From Bacillus niameyensis (GTDB lineage Bacteria; Bacillota; Bacilli; Bacillales; Bacillaceae_C), in NCBI RefSeq assembly GCF_001375535.1, contig NZ_LN831197.1, positions 1,892,622 to 1,956,621 of the forward strand: a stretch of DNA of 64,000 nucleotides. Direction: 5' to 3'. Of the stretch, positions 60,102 through 64,000 are shown piece by piece; positions within the stretch are counted from its first letter, which is position 1, and each line of letters starts with the position of its first letter. The notes under the pieces are model-generated. The model saw nothing but the letters and a program-made list of their open reading frames with translations, searched no databases and was not told the DNA's origin. Both the position numbers and the translations under genes were made by a program.

Positions 60102-62299
60102 GGAATGGCTCCTTTCCAAGCTGTTTCTAACTCTTGGACAGTAGTGTTAACGAGGACTTTCCCATCGTTATGAATAAAGAGTGAAGGAGCTTCGGTAACA
60201 GTCCCAATTAATCGAGCATCCTCTACTAGTTCTTCAAATGATTGTTGATGTTCTTTTTTAACTGAAAGAATAAATCGTGATTGTGTTTCGGAAAATAATG
60301 CTGATGTCGGATCACCCTCAAGCGTTACAGTTGCTCCTAAGTTAGTGCCAAATAGAGACTCAGCGATTGCAACAGCTGCCCCACCTTCAGATACATCGTG
60401 AGCAGAAGCTACGACCCCATTCCGAATAGCCTTTAATATTTGCTTTTGCCTCGTTACTTCTTTCGTCAAATCCAATTCAGGTGCCTTTCCGAAAATATCC
60501 CCTTGAATCATCTTTTGCAGTTCACTACCACCAAATTCAGGCTTCGTTTCGCCGATGATGTAAATAAGATCATCAACAGATTTAAAAGTTTGCGTTGTAA
60601 TATGAGCTAAATCTTTTACGAGCCCAACCATGCCAATGATGGGTGTTGGATAAATAGCTTTGCCACCCTTTTCATTGAAAAGCGATACATTCCCACTAAT
60701 GACAGGACTATTTAATGCACGACAAGCTTGACTAATGCCATCAGCAGATTTTTCTAGTTGCCAAAATATTTCTGGTTTTTCAGGGCTACCATAATTGAGA
60801 CCATCAGTAATGGCAAGTGGCTCAGCTCCTGAGCAAACGACATTTCGAGCTGCTTCCGCTACGGCAATTTTCCCACCAGTTTCTGGATCAAGATAAATAT
60901 ATCTAGCATTACAGTCTGTCGTGATGGCGATAGCCTTTCTTGTTCCTTCAATTCGAACTACCGCTGCATCTGATCCAGGACTGACAACTGTATTGCCGCC
61001 GACATGCTGATCATATTGACTATAAATCCATTCTTTACTTGCAATTGTAGGCTGTGATAATAATTGTACTAACGTCTCTTTATAATCAGACACTTTTGGA
61101 ATGTCGACAGCCATTTTTTTATATTCATGATAATAATTAGGCTCTTTTGATGGCTTATGATAAACAGGTGCATCCTCAGCTAAAGCATCTGCTGGAACCT
61201 CTGCTACTACTTTTCCTTTATGAAGCAAACGGAACATTTGATCATCTGTAACTACCCCTACTACGACAGCTTCAAGATCATATTTTTTAAAAAGATCGAC
61301 AACTTCTTGTTCATGACCTTTCTCGATGACAAGGAGCATCCTCTCTTGTGACTCTGATAGCATCATTTCATATGGGGTCATATTCTCTTCACGTTGAGGA
61401 ATTAAATCAAGATTCATTTCAATTCCTGATCCTGCTTTACTAGCCATTTCTGCTGCCGAACTTGTTAAACCAGCAGCTCCCATGTCTTGGATACCAATTA
61501 GTGCATCCGATTTTACAAGTTCAAGACAGGCATCCATTAGTAATTTTTCCGTAAAAGGATCACCTGCTTGAACGGCTGCTCTTTCCTGCTTTTCTTCCTC
61601 ATCAGCAAGTTCGGATGAGGAGAATGTTGCTCCATGGATTCCATCACGACCTGTTTTGGAGCCGACATACATGACTGGGTTGCCGACACCTTTTGCCTGC
61701 CCTTTTTGCATATCTTCATGATTGATCAAACCAACAACCATAGCATTTACAAGTGGATTAGATTCGTAGGCTGGATCAAATTGAATTTCTCCCCCTACAG
61801 TAGGAACACCTAATTTATTTCCGTAGTCTCCAATGCCTTGAACTGCTTTTTCCAATAAATAACGTACTCGCGGTGAATCCAATTCTCCAAATCTTAAAGA
61901 ATTTAAGGAAGCAATCGGTTTTGCTCCCATTGAAAAAACATCACGGATAATACCGCCGACTCCTGTTGCTGCACCTTCATACGGCTCAATCGCAGAGGGG
62001 GAATTATGACTTTCAATTTTGAAAACGACTGCTTGGTTATCACCAATATCCACGATCCCTGCACCTTCACCGGGCCCTTGCAGTACTTGTTTTCCTTCTG
62101 TTGGAAACTTTTTCAAAATCGGTTTTGAATTTTTATAACTGCAATGTTCTGACCACATGACAGAAAATAGACCTGTCTCTGTATAATTAGGCGTTCTTCC
62201 CAACATTTCCTCTGCAAGAGTAAATTCTTCATCGGTCATGCCCATTTCACGGTAAATTTGAGCTTCTTTTATTTGTGTGGGAGTTGGTTCATTAGTCAT
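60086..62299 (-). CDS. purL: FGAM synthase large subunit PurL
   Basis: 737 residues, the small-type PurL of Gram-positives: catalytic His in [46 protein letters not shown] and [18 protein letters not shown], ending [10 protein letters not shown]. It makes FGAM together with PurQ and PurS, using ammonia from PurQ. It overlaps purQ by 8 bp. Two conserved stretches differ slightly from B. subtilis ([19 protein letters not shown]), but the catalytic residues I can check are kept. Confidence 0.96.
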   Translation of the reverse strand: MTNEPTPTQIKEAQIYREMGMTDEEFTLAEEMLGRTPNYTETGLFSVMWSEHCSYKNSKPILKKFPTEGKQVLQGPGEGAGIVDIGDNQAVVFKIESHNSPSAIEPYEGAATGVGGIIRDVFSMGAKPIASLNSLRFGELDSPRVRYLLEKAVQGIGDYGNKLGVPTVGGEIQFDPAYESNPLVNAMVVGLINHEDMQKGQAKGVGNPVMYVGSKTGRDGIHGATFSSSELADEEEKQERAAVQAGDPFTEKLLMDACLELVKSDALIGIQDMGAAGLTSSAAEMASKAGSGIEMNLDLIPQREENMTPYEMMLSESQERMLLVIEKGHEQEVVDLFKKYDLEAVVVGVVTDDQMFRLLHKGKVVAEVPADALAEDAPVYHKPSKEPNYYHEYKKMAVDIPKVSDYKETLVQLLSQPTIASKEWIYSQYDQHVGGNTVVSPGSDAAVVRIEGTRKAIAITTDCNARYIYLDPETGGKIAVAEAARNVVCSGAEPLAITDGLNYGSPEKPEIFWQLEKSADGISQACRALNSPVISGNVSLFNEKGGKAIYPTPIIGMVGLVKDLAHITTQTFKSVDDLIYIIGETKPEFGGSELQKMIQGDIFGKAPELDLTKEVTRQKQILKAIRNGVVASAHDVSEGGAAVAIAESLFGTNLGATVTLEGDPTSALFSETQSRFILSVKKEHQQSFEELVEDARLIGTVTEAPSLFIHNDGKVLVNTTVQELETAWKGAIPCLLK

Positions 62300-62969
62300 G
62301 TGACACCCTCCTATTTCGAACGATTGATTGAAAAATCCTTAAACCATCTGTGCTACCGAATAATAAATCCGTTGCACGCTCTGGGTGTGGCATCATTCCC
62401 AGTACATTTCCTGCTTGATTGATTATTCCGGCAATATTTTCAATACTTTCACCAGGATTTTCACTTACATATGTAAAAGCAATTTGATCGTTATTTTGTA
62501 ACATATTTAGAGTATCTCGATCACAATAATATTGACCATATCCATGGGCAATTGGTATCGAGATAACTTCGGCTTCTTCAAAATTTGCTGTAAACATAGT
62601 ATCGTTGTTGACAACCTTTAGTTTCATAGATTTACATATAAATTTGAGATTACTATTTTTCAGCAGTACCCCTGGTAAGAGACCTGATTCCAAAAGGATT
62701 TGAAAACCATTGCCTATACCTAGTACCGTTTTCCCAGCTTCTGCCGCTTCTTGAATCGCCTTCATTACTGGCTGTCTAGCCGCGATCGCCCCAGGTCGAA
62801 GTGCATCACCATAGGAAGCACCGCCTGGAAGGAGGATAACATCAAAAGAATCGAGATTATTACAATCATGGCCCACATATTCAGCTGGTATTTCCAGATT
62901 ATTTTCAATTACACTACGAACATCCGCTTCACAACTGGTTCCAGGAAATACTACGATCGCTATCTTCAC
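62292..62969 (-). CDS. purQ: FGAM synthase glutaminase subunit PurQ with nucleophile Cys replaced by Gly
   Basis: 225 residues of the class I glutamine amidotransferase fold ([55 protein letters not shown]). His and Glu of the triad are kept in HPERA. The nucleophile elbow, GVCNGFQ in other PurQ, reads GIGNGFQ: residue 86 is Gly, codon GGC at 62714-62712 instead of TGC. Without Cys86 glutamine hydrolysis should fail, so PurL would need free ammonia. The neighbouring loop also differs ([12 protein letters not shown] versus DYLRCGAIARF). The frame is intact and overlaps purS by 4 bp and purL by 8 bp, so this is not simple gene decay; a sequencing error at one base is the main alternative. Confidence 0.95.
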   Translation of the reverse strand: MKIAIVVFPGTSCEADVRSVIENNLEIPAEYVGHDCNNLDSFDVILLPGGASYGDALRPGAIAARQPVMKAIQEAAEAGKTVLGIGNGFQILLESGLLPGVLLKNSNLKFICKSMKLKVVNNDTMFTANFEEAEVISIPIAHGYGQYYCDRDTLNMLQNNDQIAFTYVSENPGESIENIAGIINQAGNVLGMMPHPERATDLLFGSTDGLRIFQSIVRNRRVSHD

Positions 62970-63220
62970 TTCCCTTGAACCTCCTCGACTTCAAAAGCAT
63001 ATTCTTCGACTTCCTCGTTTACTAGCAAACTTTTACACATTTCATGAACTGCTTCTTCGATATTTTTATCCGTTTTGTTCAGTGTTAATTCAATGAACTT
63101 GCCAACACGAACTTGTTCAACTTCAGAGAAATCTAGCTTTTGCAGTGCCGACTTTGTGGCCGTCCCTTGCGGATCGATTACACTTTCCTTTAAGCTTACG
63201 AAGACTTTCACTTTATACAT
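62966..63220 (-). CDS. purS: FGAM synthase subunit PurS
   Basis: 84 residues (YKVKVFVSLKESVIDPQGTA, LDFSEVEQVRVGKFIEL) of the PurS family, which bridges PurQ and PurL and helps channel ammonia. The start has AGAGGGGA upstream. It overlaps purQ by 4 bp. Only 34 bp separate it from the purK stop, whereas B. subtilis has purB and purC at this place. Confidence 0.95.
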   Translation of the reverse strand: MYKVKVFVSLKESVIDPQGTATKSALQKLDFSEVEQVRVGKFIELTLNKTDKNIEEAVHEMCKSLLVNEEVEEYAFEVEEVQGK

Positions 63221-63254
63221 GAAATTTTCCCCTCTCTATTGATCAGAATGTAAT

Positions 63255-64000
63255 TTACTTCTCCTCAAACCAGATATTTGTAGCATCAAATTTTTTCAAG
63301 TCCATTTCCAAATCTTCAGTTAAAACTGTAATATGCCCCATTTTCCGATTATGTTTCGCTTCATTTTTTCCATAGAAGTGAATCGACCAGCGGGGATTTT
63401 TCGGAATTTCTTTAATAACTTTTTGTACATGTTGACCTAATATATTGACCATAATGGCTGGTTTCAATAATCTAACCTCTTGGAGAGGCCATCCGCAAAC
63501 CGCTCTTATATGTTGACCAAATTGAGAGATCGTACAAGCTTCAATCGTATAATGACCAGAATTATGCGGTCTTGGAGCTAGCTCATTGACGAAGATTTCA
63601 CCATCACTAGTTAAAAACATCTCAACAGCTAGTGTTCCAATTAGATTAAGTTGGTCGGCGATTTGCTTGGCTAATTGATTGACTTTTGTTTCCATCTCGA
63701 CTGTAATTCTCGCTGGAACGATTGTTTCATGTAAAATATTATTAACGTGAATATTTTCCCCGATTGGAAAATAGCTCAACTCACCAGTGGTACTTCTTGT
63801 CATCACAACAGAGATTTCCTTTTCAAAAGGAATCCATTTTTCTAATACACACGGACCACTTTCGAGAAGCGTTGCTGCTTCATCTAGTTCCTCATTGCCT
63901 CTAATTACGATTTGGCCTTTCCCATCATAGCCGCCACGAGATGTTTTTAGAACAGATGGGTACCCAATCGTTTTTAATCCTTCCAATAGCTGTTCTTGAT
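63255..64000 (-). CDS. purK: N5-carboxyaminoimidazole ribonucleotide synthase (C-terminal part)
   Basis: The visible 248 codons are the ATP-grasp and C-terminal part of PurK: VLKTSRGGYDGKGQIVI, LEKWIPFEKEISVV, IGTLAVEMFLTSDG, VNELAPRPHNSGHYTIEAC and NILGQH. It carboxylates AIR using ATP and bicarbonate. The 5' end lies beyond the window. It is directly followed by purS. Motifs intact. Confidence 0.96.
   Translation of the reverse strand, partial: QEQLLEGLKTIGYPSVLKTSRGGYDGKGQIVIRGNEELDEAATLLESGPCVLEKWIPFEKEISVVMTRSTTGELSYFPIGENIHVNNILHETIVPARITVEMETKVNQLAKQIADQLNLIGTLAVEMFLTSDGEIFVNELAPRPHNSGHYTIEACTISQFGQHIRAVCGWPLQEVRLLKPAIMVNILGQHVQKVIKEIPKNPRWSIHFYGKNEAKHNRKMGHITVLTEDLEMDLKKFDATNIWFEEK

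Noticed and set aside
63221-63254. purB absence as an anomaly on its own
   Set aside because: purB lies outside the pur operon in several Firmicutes, so only the absence of purC is really unusual.

Overview
The window looks like a chromosome segment of a low-GC Gram-positive bacterium of the Bacillaceae. The main evidence is gene order: reading on the minus strand, purK-purS-purQ-purL-purF-purM-purN-purH-purD, yerA, yerB, yerC, pcrB, pcrA, ligA, camS, gatC-gatA-gatB, then dgkB and rlmCD further on, follow the order of the Bacillus subtilis pur-yer-yef region. Strong AGGAGG-type ribosome binding sites, TTG/GTG starts, lipoprotein signals and an OpuF-type fused betaine transporter agree with this. 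I cannot resolve genus or species. I saw no rRNA, tRNA, CRISPR array or prophage.

Layout. 1-2.0 kb: an aldo/keto reductase cut by the window edge, a small TIGR04076-type protein and an intact IS3-family element. 2.6-6.4 kb: a compact metal/redox locus with an Fnr-like regulator, two near-identical free HMA metal-binding domains around a miniature Ric-like protein, and a P1B-type metal ATPase with a CPG motif. Both transcription units carry an E. coli-type FNR box (TTGAT-N4-ATCAA type) whose centre falls 41.5 bp upstream of the predicted start of transcription. 6.4-8.1 kb: a decayed aldo/keto reductase and a gene-poor stretch with short GCACCC repeats. 8.1-10.6 kb: the OpuF osmoprotectant transporter. 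11.0-12.4 kb: an IS4-family element. 13.2-19.7 kb: rlmCD, a PC4-like protein, a class C penicillin-binding protein, an oxidoreductase, an acyl-CoA dehydrogenase-like protein and a GbsR-type regulator. 20-23 kb: opuAA-AB-AC, divergent from that regulator across a set of GTAC palindromes.

23-40.4 kb is accessory: a sirtuin, a DUF2339 membrane protein, an orphan siderophore-binding lipoprotein under two Fur boxes, a ThuA-like protein, dgkB, an Lpl-type sugar ABC transporter, an ECF sigma/anti-sigma operon, a D,D-carboxypeptidase gene whose leader is cut off by an in-frame TAG, two unknown membrane proteins, an EEP-family phosphatase, an arylamine N-acetyltransferase and a thioredoxin-like protein. 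At 40.55-40.87 kb lies a 20-bp tandem repeat array. 40.9-64 kb is conserved housekeeping: gatCAB, camS, ligA, pcrA, pcrB, yerC, yerB, yerA and the purine operon.

The most unusual points are: (1) the FNR-box controlled HMA / mini-Ric / CPG-ATPase locus; (2) PurQ with its nucleophile Cys86 replaced by Gly, in an operon where purK is followed directly by purS with neither purB nor purC between; (3) the in-frame TAG between leader and catalytic domain of the carboxypeptidase; (4) the 20-bp array with two alternative small hairpins per unit. Two betaine uptake systems plus a GbsR-type regulator suggest life under changing salinity; this is inference.
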